From NCBI GenBank assembly GCA_046328125.1, contig JAXLXF010000032.1:15095-79094 (forward strand): DNA of 64,000 bases, read 5' to 3'. Under the pieces are notes generated by a model. The model was not told the origin of the DNA. It saw only the letters and a list, made by a program, of their open reading frames with translations, and did not search any database. Below are positions 1 through 8,097 of the stretch, piece after piece (the stretch's first letter is position 1; every line of letters begins with the position of its first letter). This stretch comes from JADZEM01 sp046328125 (lineage in GTDB: Bacteria > Chloroflexota > UBA6077 > JACCZL01). A program made the position numbers and the translations under genes.

Positions 1-893
1 CGCTCCAGCTCCTCCGGCGCGCGCGTGGCAGTGCGTGCCTCCAACGCCGCCGTCAGCGCCTCGGCGTGCCGCTGCCGCGCGGCATGATCGGCAAAGCGCC
101 GGTCCACCAGCAGCTCCGGCGCCTCCAGAATCCGGCACAACCGCTCGAACCACGGCTGGTGCAATGCCGCGATGAACACCGTCCTGTCACCGGCTGGGAA
201 GCGGGCCATCGTCGGGCGGCGGGCTTCGCGGCCCTCGGCGCCCAGGAAGTGCGCCGCCACGTTCCCGCTCATCAGGGTCAGCGCCGCGTCGAGCATTGCC
301 ACGTCCACCCGCTGCCCCTGGCCGGTCTGCTGCCGCTGAAGCAGCGCCGCCATGATCGCCGAGAACGCCACGTACCCGCTGAACACGTCCAGCACGCCCA
401 GCCCCAACTGAAGATGGTCGGCGTCCTCGGACACGTATGATGCCGTCATCCCGGACATCGCCTGGACCGCCCACTCGATGGCCGGCACGTCGCGTAGCGG
501 CCCGGACTGCCCGTAGCCGCTGATCGAGCAGAAGATCAGGCGCGGGTTCAGCTCATGGAGCCACTCCCAGGTGATCCCGAGCTTCGCGGCGGCGCCCGGA
601 CGGTAGTTCTCGACCACCACGTCCGCATCCACGAGCAGCCGCCGCAACACCTCGAAGCCGGCCTCCGACTTCAGGTTGAGCGTCAGCGAGCGCTTGCCGG
701 CGTTGATCGCCGGGAAGATGCTCGGCCGAGCTCGGAAGTCGTCGCCGCCACCCGGCGGCTCGACCTTCAGCACGTCCGCGCCGAGCAGCTGCAACTGGTG
801 CGTGCAGAACGGCCCGGCCAGCGCGTGCGTCAGATCGACGACCCTGACCGAGCCGAGAGCGGAGAGCCGAGAGCCAAGAGCGGGCGACGACAT
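1..893 (-). CDS. CaiB/BaiF family CoA-transferase (3' part outside the window)
   Basis: About 298 codons of a family III CoA-transferase, which moves CoA between carboxylic acids in the cytoplasm. The frame reads off the window edge, so the C-terminus is missing. The N-terminal core contains VRVVDLTHALAGPFCTHQL, an ENYRPG motif near residue 95 and VLDVFSGY near 167-174; by family precedent Asp169 is the catalytic aspartate. It closely resembles the second CoA-transferase starting at 8098 and starts 43 bp after the binding-protein gene that ends at 937, so the two are probably co-transcribed. The first 15 residues come from a CTCTCGGCT-type simple repeat and have no counterpart in the paralogue, which begins MLALEGIRVLD. 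A GTG or CTG start just inside the core is therefore possible instead of the ATG at 893. The substrate is unknown. Confidence 0.9.
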   Translation of the reverse strand, partial: MSSPALGSRLSALGSVRVVDLTHALAGPFCTHQLQLLGADVLKVEPPGGGDDFRARPSIFPAINAGKRSLTLNLKSEAGFEVLRRLLVDADVVVENYRPGAAAKLGITWEWLHELNPRLIFCSISGYGQSGPLRDVPAIEWAVQAMSGMTASYVSEDADHLQLGLGVLDVFSGYVAFSAIMAALLQRQQTGQGQRVDVAMLDAALTLMSGNVAAHFLGAEGREARRPTMARFPAGDRTVFIAALHQPWFERLCRILEAPELLVDRRFADHAARQRHAEALTAALEARTATRAPEELE

Positions 894-935
894 ATTCAGA
901 ACCCTCTCACTCTCCACTCTCGGCTCTCTACTCGC
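855..935. repeat. Purine-rich simple repeat (GAGAGCCGAGAG type)
   Basis: The motif GAGAGCCGAGAG and close variants (GAGCGGAGAG, GAGAGTGGAGAG on one strand or the other) recur across about 80 bp. The repeat covers the gap between the binding-protein gene and the CoA-transferase and runs into the first codons of the latter. I see no promoter in it. Confidence 0.6.
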
Positions 936-936
936 G

Positions 937-2721
937 TCAGCTGAGCCAGACGTCCGTGTAGCTGGCCGACTCGATCCCCGGCTGGAAGCGGAAGCCGTTG
1001 ACGTTCGAGCGCAGCAGCGTGATGTGCTTCGAGGTGGCGACCGGGATCGTGAACGACTCGTCCAGGATCAGGTCGTTCAGCTTGCCGAGCGTCTCCTTAC
1101 GCTTCGCCGTGTCCGGCTCGGTCGAGGCCGAGCTCACGAGCTGCTTGTACTGCTCGTTGGCGTTCATGCCGGCCAGGTTGTTGTTGATGTCCCAGTAGCG
1201 GCTCAGTTGCGGCAGCGCGGCGGGATCGAGGTTCGCGAAGCCGGACGTTGACATCAGCAGCCCGAACTGGAACTTCGCTCCGAGATCGTTGTAGACCGCC
1301 CGCTCGACGCCCTTCAGGTTCAGCTTGACGCCGATCTTCGCCAGGTCCGCCTGGAACAGCTGCCCGAACGCCACCAGCTCCGGCACGACTCCGGTGTAGA
1401 CGAAGTCGATGCTCGGGTCGCCGACGCCGGACTCCGCGACCAGCGCCTTCGCCTTGTCCAGGTCGAAGGCGTACTGCTTCCGCTTCGCCGCGTCGTAGGC
1501 CGGCGAGAACGGCAGCCACGGCAGCGACTCCGGCTCGCTCAGCCCGCCGAGCGTCGTGTCGATGAAGCGCTGGCGGTCGATAGCGTAGTTGAGCGCCTGG
1601 CGGATCTTCTTGTTCTGGGTCGGGCCGCCGGTCGTGTTGGTGACCATCACCCAGTACTGGCCGGAGCTCTCCACCAGCAGCACTTTGACGTTCGCGTCGT
1701 TCTTGAAGCGCGCCGCCTCGCGGGCCGGCGGGCTGTCCACCGCGTGCAGGTCGCCAGCTTCCAGCCGCACGATCGCGCTCTGCATGTCCGGGATGAACTG
1801 GATCAGCACTTCGTCCAGGTACGGCTTGCCGGACTGCCAGTAGTTCGGGTTCTTCTGCCAGCGGATGTGCTGCCCCTGCACCCACTCGACGAACTTGAAC
1901 GGCCCCGTCGAGCCCGAGGTCTTGGTGACGAGGTCCGTCTCGGTGACGTCCTTGTTCACCATGTTCAGCGAGATCAGCAGGTCGAACATGCCCGGGCGAG
2001 GCTGCTCGGCGGTGAGCACGACGGTGTACGGGTCCGGCGTCTCGATGCCGGTGAACCAGTTGCTCAGGTTCGTAAACTGGGCGCCGACCTTTGGGTTGCG
2101 GACCCGCAGCAGGTTGTACTTGACGTCCTCGCTGGTGAAGTCGCGCCCGTTGTGGAACGTCACGCCCTTGCGCAGCTTCAGCTGAATCTTCTTGAAGTCC
2201 GAGCTGACGTCCCAGCTCTCGGCCAGCTTCGGCTGGGGCTTGAAGTTGTCGTCGTACTCCAGCAGCGTGTCGTAGCCGATCCAGGTTGCGCTCAGCGAGG
2301 CCGGCGTCATGTTGTGAGCGTCGAGCGGCGAGGCGGTGCTCGGGTTGGTGGTGATCTCGACGTTCTGGCCGAACTTGAGGGTGCCGCCCCGCTTCGGATC
2401 GCCGGCAGCGGGCTTGGCCGCCGGCTGCGCCGCGACGACGGTCGGGGCCGGCTTCGCGGCATCGGCGGGTTTCGCGGCATCGGCTGGCTTGGCGGCCTCA
2501 GCGGGTTTGGCAGCTTCCGCCGGCTTCGCAGCGTCAACCGGCTTCGCAGCCTCCGCTGGCTTGGCCGCCTCAGCCGGCTTCGCGGCGGCCGGCGCGGCAG
2601 TTGGAGCCGGTGCCGGCGCTTGCGGGGCACAGGCCGCCAGAAGTCCCACGCCCGCCACCCCGCCGAGCAGCCGCAGCACCGCGCGACGAGTCACCCGAGT
2701 CGCGACCAGATCGTTCCGCAT
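937..2721 (-). CDS. ABC transporter substrate-binding lipoprotein, family 5 (peptide/nickel type)
   Basis: A 594-residue extracytoplasmic solute-binding protein that would deliver a peptide-like or other small ligand to an ABC importer. The start at 2721 is chosen because GGGAGG lies about 8 bases upstream and the protein then begins with a signal peptide: basic residues with RVTRRAVLR, a hydrophobic stretch, then LLAAC, a lipobox that would anchor it to the membrane. A low-complexity linker of PAEAAKPA-type repeats (about residues 35-105) follows. The family-5 fold after it shows LAESWDVSSDFKKIQLKLRK and VTFHNGRDFTSEDVKYNL. No permease is next to it; the next gene is a CoA-transferase, so this is an orphan binding protein or the rest lies outside the window. 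A TCAATC-type palindrome lies about 90 bp upstream. Confidence 0.93.
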   Translation of the reverse strand: MRNDLVATRVTRRAVLRLLGGVAGVGLLAACAPQAPAPAPTAAPAAAKPAEAAKPAEAAKPVDAAKPAEAAKPAEAAKPADAAKPADAAKPAPTVVAAQPAAKPAAGDPKRGGTLKFGQNVEITTNPSTASPLDAHNMTPASLSATWIGYDTLLEYDDNFKPQPKLAESWDVSSDFKKIQLKLRKGVTFHNGRDFTSEDVKYNLLRVRNPKVGAQFTNLSNWFTGIETPDPYTVVLTAEQPRPGMFDLLISLNMVNKDVTETDLVTKTSGSTGPFKFVEWVQGQHIRWQKNPNYWQSGKPYLDEVLIQFIPDMQSAIVRLEAGDLHAVDSPPAREAARFKNDANVKVLLVESSGQYWVMVTNTTGGPTQNKKIRQALNYAIDRQRFIDTTLGGLSEPESLPWLPFSPAYDAAKRKQYAFDLDKAKALVAESGVGDPSIDFVYTGVVPELVAFGQLFQADLAKIGVKLNLKGVERAVYNDLGAKFQFGLLMSTSGFANLDPAALPQLSRYWDINNNLAGMNANEQYKQLVSSASTEPDTAKRKETLGKLNDLILDESFTIPVATSKHITLLRSNVNGFRFQPGIESASYTDVWLS

Positions 2722-2811
2722 CGAACGCCGCCTCCCGTCGCTCCGGCCGCCCCACGCCGCGACGACCGGGCACACACCCTCACCCTGGCCCAACTGACCC
2801 CGTGTTCAGTA

Positions 2812-2832
2812 GTCAATCAAGCGATTGCTTAG
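2812..2832. promoter_or_regulatory. TCAATC-type palindromic operator candidate
   Basis: GTCAATCAAGCGATTGC forms an inverted repeat (CAATC-AAGC-GATTG) about 90 bp upstream of the binding-protein gene starting at 2721. It aligns with sites at 5269, 14217 (reverse strand) and 30349. The pattern resembles operators of TetR-family regulators, but no such regulator is in the window. I see no convincing -10 box here. Confidence 0.45.
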
Positions 2833-2975
2833 CGTACCACGGTCGGCGTCGCCCGTGGCAACTGGTCCCGTCGCGTAGCGACGGCCCAATGGTAGACGTG
2901 GACTTCAGTCCACGGACCACCACGATAGCCCATTCTTCCTCGCTCTTATGCAATACATAGCGTCACTCCGTCGCC

Positions 2976-2981
2976 TATACT
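2976..2981 (+). promoter_or_regulatory. Probable -10 box TATACT
   Basis: TATACT lies 36 bp before the start of the CAP-domain gene and matches a vegetative -10 element. No good -35 sits 16-18 bp upstream. The segment 2830-2975 also holds GTGGACTTCAGTCCAC near 2899-2914, a palindrome similar to part of the 109-bp repeat at 5130 and 14265. Confidence 0.35.
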
Positions 2982-3017
2982 GTCGTTCCTGCTGGTAGAA
3001 CCCGAAGGAAGACTGCT

Positions 3018-3869
3018 ATGCGCCGCGCGCTCGCCATCATGCTGCTCGTCGTGTCGTCGCTGCTGTCGCCGGTGGTGTCCCAGGCCGCTCTCGCCGCGGC
3101 GCTCCCTCCGAGCCATGACCAGTACGTGGCGCGCGTTCTCGAGCTCGTCAACGTCGAGCGGCAGAAGGTCGGGTCGGCGCCGCTGGTGACGAACAGCGCG
3201 CTCACCTACGCGGCCCAGACCTACGCGGCGGTGATGTCCGACACCTCCTGTTTCAGCCACACCTGCGGCTCGACCCTCGTGCAGCGCATCGACGGATCTG
3301 GCTACACGAACTGGACCGCGGCGGCCGAGAACATTGCCCTCGGCCAGCCCACGCCCGAGGCGGTCATGACCGCCTGGATGAATTCAACCGGGCACCGCAC
3401 CAACATCCTGAACAACGTGTACAAGGAGATCGGCATCGGCCTCGCGCTCTGGCCGAACGGCCAGCTGGTGTGGGTCCAGACGTTCGGGGCGTCCACCAAC
3501 CCCATCGCCACGCCGCCACCGCCACCGCCACCCGCCGACTGCTCCGTCCGGCCCACCTTCACCGTGCGATCCCGCCGGTCAGCCGCCGGTGTCCTCGAAG
3601 TCACCGTCACGGCCGGGACCACCAGCGGCGCGCCGAACAACCGGCTGCAATCGATCCGGTTCGCCTCGGTGAGTAACGGCACGATCGACCTGACCGGCTA
3701 CGGTCGCGTCAGCCCCGGCTCGACCGTCAGCATGGCGCCAAACACCCAGCAAGCGGTCTTCCTGGTGCAGCGCCCGACACCCGGCGTCGCCACCACCGTG
3801 CAGCTCGTCCTGACCGACGCCTGCGGCAACTGGTCCACGTTCGTTGGGGCCGGCCCCAACGCGCTGTAG
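3018..3869 (+). CDS. Secreted CAP/SCP-domain protein
   Basis: A 283-residue exported protein. Residues 1 to about 27 form a Sec signal peptide (MRRALAIMLLVV core ending near SQAALAAA). The CAP (cysteine-rich secretory/PR-1, YkwD-like) domain spans about 35-165 and shows LVNVERQKVGSAPL, FSHTCGSTLVQRI, AENIALGQ and WMNSTGHRTNILN. It is followed by a proline linker (about 8 prolines) and a roughly 110-residue C-terminal region, probably a beta-sandwich, that I do not recognise. CAP proteins of bacteria are extracellular and usually of unknown biochemical role. The start follows AGGAAG about 8 bases upstream. The gene stands alone and converges on the CapA-type gene. Confidence 0.9.
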   Translation: MRRALAIMLLVVSSLLSPVVSQAALAAALPPSHDQYVARVLELVNVERQKVGSAPLVTNSALTYAAQTYAAVMSDTSCFSHTCGSTLVQRIDGSGYTNWTAAAENIALGQPTPEAVMTAWMNSTGHRTNILNNVYKEIGIGLALWPNGQLVWVQTFGASTNPIATPPPPPPPADCSVRPTFTVRSRRSAAGVLEVTVTAGTTSGAPNNRLQSIRFASVSNGTIDLTGYGRVSPGSTVSMAPNTQQAVFLVQRPTPGVATTVQLVLTDACGNWSTFVGAGPNAL

Positions 3870-3884
3870 CGAGGCCGTCGCTCT

Positions 3885-3948
3885 CTGGGAGCGCGGCCAT
3901 CCTGGCCGCCCCGGTTACACGAAGCGGCCAGGATGGCCGCGCTCCCAG
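3885..3948. repeat. R2 palindromic element, short form, between convergent genes
   Basis: Perfect 25-bp inverted arms (3885-3909 and 3924-3948) enclose a 14-nt loop. Each arm itself contains GCGGCCA-TCC-TGGCCGC. The element sits between the stop of the CAP gene (3869) and that of the CapA gene (3960), so it could fold as a bidirectional terminator. Longer relatives are at 7885-7989 and 9409-9509. Confidence 0.85.
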
Positions 3949-3959
3949 AAGGTGATTCT

Positions 3960-5084
3960 CTACGCCGGCCGCACCACCACCTCGTCGCCGTCCCAGGCGA
4001 ACGTCGCCTTGAGACCGGCCTCACGCGAGATGCGCTCCACGTAGGCGAACACCTGCTCCCCGCGCTCGTCCCGCCCCAGGATCTCAGGAGCGTACTGCTT
4101 ATTGACGTACGCCGGTAGGAAGCGCGCCTCGACGCCACCCCGCCCGTCCACGACGCACTTCGCCAGGATCGTCTGTTTCGCCTCGGGGTGGAACGGGTAG
4201 AGCGGGTACTCCGGATCGGGCTCGAAGCCGAACATCTTGCGGCGACGGAGCGCCCAGGCTCGCCGCTCCGGGCTGTCGTTCGAGGCGTCGTAGTTGAGCG
4301 CCTTCGTCACGCAGACGAAGTTGCCGAGCCCGTGGTAGATCGGCTTGCCCCGGTAGATCTCGATGCCGCGCAGGATGTGGGCGTGGTGCCCGACCACCAC
4401 GTCCGCCCCGGCGTCGACGGCAGCCCGCGAGATCTGCTTCTCGTACTCCAGCACCGTCGCCGGGGTGTGGACGATCCCCTTGTGGAACGCCACCGTCAGC
4501 ACGTCGCAGCGTGGCCGCAGCGCCGCGATATCCTCCGTCATCGCCTCGACGTCCGCCAGCGGCGTGAACGTGTAGACCGTCGGCGGCGCGCCCGGCGAGT
4601 GGTGGTCCTGCTCGTAATGGGGCAGCACCCGTAGATACGCACAGCCGGCCTTGCTCGGCCCGGCCCACGACTCGACCGGGCCGACCGTGTTGTAGCTCAG
4701 CACGCCGAAGCGCAGCCCGCCGCGCTCCACCACCGCCGGCCGACGAGCCTCCGCGAGCGTCAGGCCGGTCCCGGCCGTCGCCAAACCCAGCCCGCGCAAC
4801 GTCTCGATGGTGTCCTGAACGCCCGGCTCGCCCTGGTCGTACGCATGGTTGGCAGCCAGGGTGATCACGTCGAAGCCGGCCCCCGGCAGCGAAAAGAGGT
4901 GGCGCGGGTCGGCGGGCGGGGCCGGCACCGCCGTCTTCTGCTGGACGCCACGGGTGGTGTGGGGCACCTCGACGTGGCCGATAGCGAGGTCGGCAGCTCG
5001 CACGGCCGGCGCGGCCAACTCGAAGCACGGCTCCAGATCCGGCTCGTCCAGGATGATGTCGCCGACCGCCAGCACGACCGCCAC
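3960..5084 (-). CDS. CapA-family metallophosphoesterase-like protein
   Basis: A 374-residue protein of the CapA (poly-gamma-glutamate synthesis, bacterial) family, whose fold is that of calcineurin-like phosphoesterases. The metal-site motifs are present: AVGDII near residue 8, LAANHAYD near 77-84, and VVGHHAHILRG near 231-240 followed by KPIYHGLGNF. I chose the GTG at 5084 because GGAGGT lies 5 bases upstream; an in-frame ATG at 5111 has no such site. It lacks an obvious signal peptide. Family members have been linked to polyglutamate capsules or phosphoesterase activity, but no capB or capC is nearby, so the role is unresolved. Confidence 0.88.
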   Translation of the reverse strand: MAVVLAVGDIILDEPDLEPCFELAAPAVRAADLAIGHVEVPHTTRGVQQKTAVPAPPADPRHLFSLPGAGFDVITLAANHAYDQGEPGVQDTIETLRGLGLATAGTGLTLAEARRPAVVERGGLRFGVLSYNTVGPVESWAGPSKAGCAYLRVLPHYEQDHHSPGAPPTVYTFTPLADVEAMTEDIAALRPRCDVLTVAFHKGIVHTPATVLEYEKQISRAAVDAGADVVVGHHAHILRGIEIYRGKPIYHGLGNFVCVTKALNYDASNDSPERRAWALRRRKMFGFEPDPEYPLYPFHPEAKQTILAKCVVDGRGGVEARFLPAYVNKQYAPEILGRDERGEQVFAYVERISREAGLKATFAWDGDEVVVRPA

Positions 5085-5129
5085 GTTCCACCTCCGCGTG
5101 AGCGTCACCAACCAACCAGATGCGCCGCA

Positions 5130-5238
5130 GGTTGAAACCTACGTCTACAATCAGCTGTCGCTCTGCGACAGGGTGACGTGCTCCGGCGTCGCAGCGCGAC
5201 GCCATGATTGTAGGCGGGGGATTCATCCCCCGACGAGG
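5130..5238. repeat. R4 repeat, 109-bp multi-hairpin element, copy 1
   Basis: This segment and 14265-14373 are near-identical copies of the same 109 bp. It begins GGTTGAAACC and ends CCCCCGACGAGG. It contains three small palindromes: CTGTCGC-TCT-GCGACAG, GTCGCAGCGCGAC and GGGGGATTCATCCCCC. It lies in a divergent gap, upstream of the gene at 5352. Confidence 0.85.
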
Positions 5239-5268
5239 CACCGGGGCTCGTCCAGGTAGTTGCCCGGA

Positions 5269-5313
5269 TCAATCAAGCACTGGATTGACTGTAGCGGGGG
5301 CGTGCGGCAGAAT
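5269..5313 (+). promoter_or_regulatory. Promoter with overlapping TCAATC-type operator
   Basis: TTGACT (5285-5290), a 17-bp spacer and CAGAAT (5308-5313) form a vegetative-type promoter for the gene at 5352. The palindrome TCAATC-N8-GATTGA (5269-5288) overlaps the -35 box, a position that suits a repressor. Related sites occur at 2812, 14217 and 30349. Confidence 0.6.
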
Positions 5314-5351
5314 CAACCGACGACGGATCTACGCGGCTCCGGAGGATGTCG

Positions 5352-6551
5352 ATGACGACCGGCTCGACGACGGCGACGAAGGGCGGGGGGATGACCAACC
5401 AGGACGCCCTGGCCGTCCTGCACCACCAGTACGAGGACCGCCTGGCAGCTGTCCGCGATCGAGCACATGCCGGCGGGGTGGTCGGCATCGTCGGGAGCGC
5501 GGCCCCCATCGAGTTGATCCTGGCGGCTGGCAAACTGCCCGTCCAGGTCACCGCCCAGCCGCGCCACCCGACGCCGCTGGGGGACGTCTGGATGGAGGAT
5601 ACCTTCGAGTGGCAGCAGCGCGCGCTACTCGAACAGGCGTTGCGCGGCGACTTCGAGCCGTTCGAGCTGCTGGTCGTCACCCGCTCCTACCACGAGCTCT
5701 ACTACTACCTGAAAGAGATCGTCCGGCAGGGTCAGGGGGCGCAGGTGCCTCCCCTCCACATCTACGACCTGATGCAGAGCCAGCGCGACGCGGTCAAAGC
5801 GTACGGCCTGAGCCAGACCGCCGACCTGCTGGCTCGCCTGGAACGGCTGGCCGAGCGGCCGATCACAGACGACGACCTGCGCGCGGCCATCGCCACCACC
5901 AACCGCGCCCGGCGCGCCATCCGCGACCTCCAGGAGCGCCGCCGCCAGGGCACGTTGTCCGGCGCCACCGCCATCCGCGCCATCGGAGCCGGCGCCTTCA
6001 TGCACCCGGCCGCCTACGCCGAGACCGTGGAGCGCCTCCTGGCCGATCTCCAGCCCGAGCCGGGCCTGGCCGGCCGCCCCAGGCTCCTGGTCGTTCCCTC
6101 CGAGCCGCTCTACCACCCGATCCTGCACGACACCCTCGAAGCGGCCGGCGCGCTGGTGGTGGCCGAGGACGACTGGTGGGGCGCGCGCATGTCCGGCGCC
6201 GACATCCCCGAGGATGCCCCACCGAGACAGGCCATCTTCGAGAAGTACTTCTCCGATCTGCCGACCCTGGAGGTCTCCCCGCGCGCTCCGCGTGAGGCGT
6301 GGCTCCGCGAGCAGATCGAGCGTGGAGCCGTGGACGGCGTCGTCTTCTACGTGCCTCCCTCCGACCAGCTGTTCGGCTGGTACTACCCCGGTCTCAAAGA
6401 GTACCTGGACGAGCGGGGCGTCCCCTCGCTGCTGCTGCGCCAGGACGTCCTGACCGACGGTGGTCAGACAGCCATCGCGTCGGCGGCGACGACCTTTGTC
6501 CGCGATCTGCGCCCGGTCGCCAGCGCGGCGGGAACGGAGGCAGCGCGATGA
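5352..6551 (+). CDS. HgdB-like 2-hydroxyacyl-CoA dehydratase family protein without cysteines
   Basis: A 399-residue protein with the layout of 2-hydroxyacyl-CoA dehydratase/benzoyl-CoA reductase-type subunits. An N-terminal Rossmann-like half reads VVGIVGSAAPIELILAAGKLP, and a C-terminal half has RPRLLVVPSEPLYHP, VVAEDDWWGAR and a GVDGVVFYVPP-like segment. Classical members bind a [4Fe-4S] cluster through conserved cysteines; this protein has no cysteine at all (for example RSYHEL where a Cys-Asp motif is expected). The ATG at 5352 has GGAGG 6 bases upstream, better than the ATG at 5346, which abuts it. It overlaps the next gene by 4 bp (ATGA), so the two are translated together. The reaction is unknown. 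Confidence 0.8.
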   Translation: MTTGSTTATKGGGMTNQDALAVLHHQYEDRLAAVRDRAHAGGVVGIVGSAAPIELILAAGKLPVQVTAQPRHPTPLGDVWMEDTFEWQQRALLEQALRGDFEPFELLVVTRSYHELYYYLKEIVRQGQGAQVPPLHIYDLMQSQRDAVKAYGLSQTADLLARLERLAERPITDDDLRAAIATTNRARRAIRDLQERRRQGTLSGATAIRAIGAGAFMHPAAYAETVERLLADLQPEPGLAGRPRLLVVPSEPLYHPILHDTLEAAGALVVAEDDWWGARMSGADIPEDAPPRQAIFEKYFSDLPTLEVSPRAPREAWLREQIERGAVDGVVFYVPPSDQLFGWYYPGLKEYLDERGVPSLLLRQDVLTDGGQTAIASAATTFVRDLRPVASAAGTEAAR

Positions 6552-7843
6552 CCATGACCGATGCCGAGCGCGAGGCGTCCCGGCAGCGTCACCAGGCGCT
6601 GACCCAGCTGGAGGTCTCGCGGAGCCTGCGGGCGTACCAGCGCGAGTGGTTCGCCGGGCTGCGCTCCGAGGTGTTCGATCGGGGCCGGCCGTACGCCATC
6701 GGCACGGCGCTCACCCCGCACGAGATCTTCGAGGCGCTGGACATCCCGTTCATCGCGGACGTCTGGTACTCCGGGCTGGTCGCCGCGCGCCGGCAAAGCG
6801 GCTACTACTCGAGCTACCTCGGACAGCGCGGCTTCCACGACGGTCTCAGTCGCTACGCCGCGCTGACCCTGGCCGTCCTCCTGGACGAGGAGAACCCGGA
6901 CAAGCCGTGGGGCGGCCTGCCGCCCCCGGCCCTCGTCACCACCAGTCGCGGCCCCGGCGAGATCATCGCCGAGCGGTTCGGCGTGCCGTTCATCCTGACC
7001 GAGCACCCGGTCGTCCAGCGCCTCTACCCCAACTGGTGGGAGATGTCGCGCTGGCAGTGGGAAGACCTGGACGGCAGCGACCGCATCGACGTGATGGTCG
7101 AGCAGTTCAAGGAGCTGGTGGCGGCCTGCGAGAAGATCGCCGGCAGAAAGATGGACTACGACCGTCTCCGCGCGATCGTGGACCGGGTCAACCGCCAGGA
7201 GGAGTACTTCGACGAGGTCCGCACCATCATCTGCGACGCGCCCAAGCTGCCGGCCCGCCTCGGCGAGGTGATGAGCCAGGTGATGGGCATCCAGTGGCAT
7301 CGCGGCACCGAGTGGGCGCTGGAGCAGGCGCGCGCCTTCCGCGACGAGATCAAGCACCGCGCCGACACCGCGCAGTGGGTCTGCCCGAACGAGCAGTACC
7401 GCCTGATGTACGTCGGGCTGGGGCTCTGGCAGCGGCTGGAGTTCTTCACCCAGTTCGAGGAGAGTCACGGCGCCGTCTTCGCCCGCTCGAACTACCTCTC
7501 GATCGCCTCAGACGGTTACCTCCGCTACGGCACGCGCGACCCATTGCGGGCGCTCGCCAGCCGCTACACCGCGCTCTCGATCCAGATGCACATGCCCGGG
7601 CTCGGCGGAGCCTGGGCGCTCTGGGAGGCGCAGCGGCACCGCATCGACGGCGGCCTGCAGATCGGCGGCTGGTGGGGACACCAGGCCGTCACCAAATTCC
7701 TGGAAGAGGGCGGCATCCCGGTCCTCGACTTCGACGTGGACGCCGTGGACGGCAACAGCTGGGACGAGGAGCGGATGAAGCGGATCGTGACCGAGTTCAT
7801 CGAGGAGCGCGTCGCGCCGGCCGCCGCCCGCCGCCAACGATAG
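6548..7843 (+). CDS. Second HgdB-like 2-hydroxyacyl-CoA dehydratase family protein
   Basis: A 431-residue partner of the preceding gene, overlapping it by 4 bp and with GGAGG 7 bases before its ATG. It shows the family pattern YAIGTALTPHEIFEALDIPFI at the N-terminus, a central ALVTTSRGPGEI region where a cysteine-containing motif is usual, and a C-terminal GGLQIGGWWGHQA segment. Only three cysteines are visible (AACEK, TIICDA, QWVCPN) and none sits at the usual cluster positions. Two such subunits side by side mirror the HgdA/HgdB pair, but the ATPase activator (HgdC type) is not in the window. Whether it binds an iron-sulfur cluster is doubtful. Confidence 0.78.
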   Translation: MTMTDAEREASRQRHQALTQLEVSRSLRAYQREWFAGLRSEVFDRGRPYAIGTALTPHEIFEALDIPFIADVWYSGLVAARRQSGYYSSYLGQRGFHDGLSRYAALTLAVLLDEENPDKPWGGLPPPALVTTSRGPGEIIAERFGVPFILTEHPVVQRLYPNWWEMSRWQWEDLDGSDRIDVMVEQFKELVAACEKIAGRKMDYDRLRAIVDRVNRQEEYFDEVRTIICDAPKLPARLGEVMSQVMGIQWHRGTEWALEQARAFRDEIKHRADTAQWVCPNEQYRLMYVGLGLWQRLEFFTQFEESHGAVFARSNYLSIASDGYLRYGTRDPLRALASRYTALSIQMHMPGLGGAWALWEAQRHRIDGGLQIGGWWGHQAVTKFLEEGGIPVLDFDVDAVDGNSWDEERMKRIVTEFIEERVAPAAARRQR

Positions 7844-7884
7844 AATGGAAGCCGCTCAGACGCGGGGAATGCCGAGAACGTGCC

Positions 7885-7989
7885 CGTGGAGCGCGGCCAT
7901 CCTGGCCGCCCCGGGCGCATCAACCCCGGCGCTACGAACAGTCCTCCGGAGCGACCACACCGACGCGGCCAGGAGGGCCGCGCTCCACG
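7885..7989. repeat. R2 palindromic element, long form
   Basis: Terminal 25-bp inverted repeats (7885-7909 and 7965-7989, one mismatch) surround a 55-nt centre. The centre, read on the opposite strand, matches that of the copy at 9409-9509 (shared TTGTTCGTAG-like and TGCGCCCGG segments). Size and structure suit a MITE-like non-autonomous element. It separates the dehydratase-like pair from the CoA-transferase gene. Confidence 0.8.
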
Positions 7990-8097
7990 AACGAGTGTGT
8001 CGCCGTACCGGAGCTACGTTCAGGGTCAGTACAGGGTTCAGGGTCGGTACAGGATGGGTGGGCAGACGATGGTCAACGGACTACACGGGGTGGGCAC

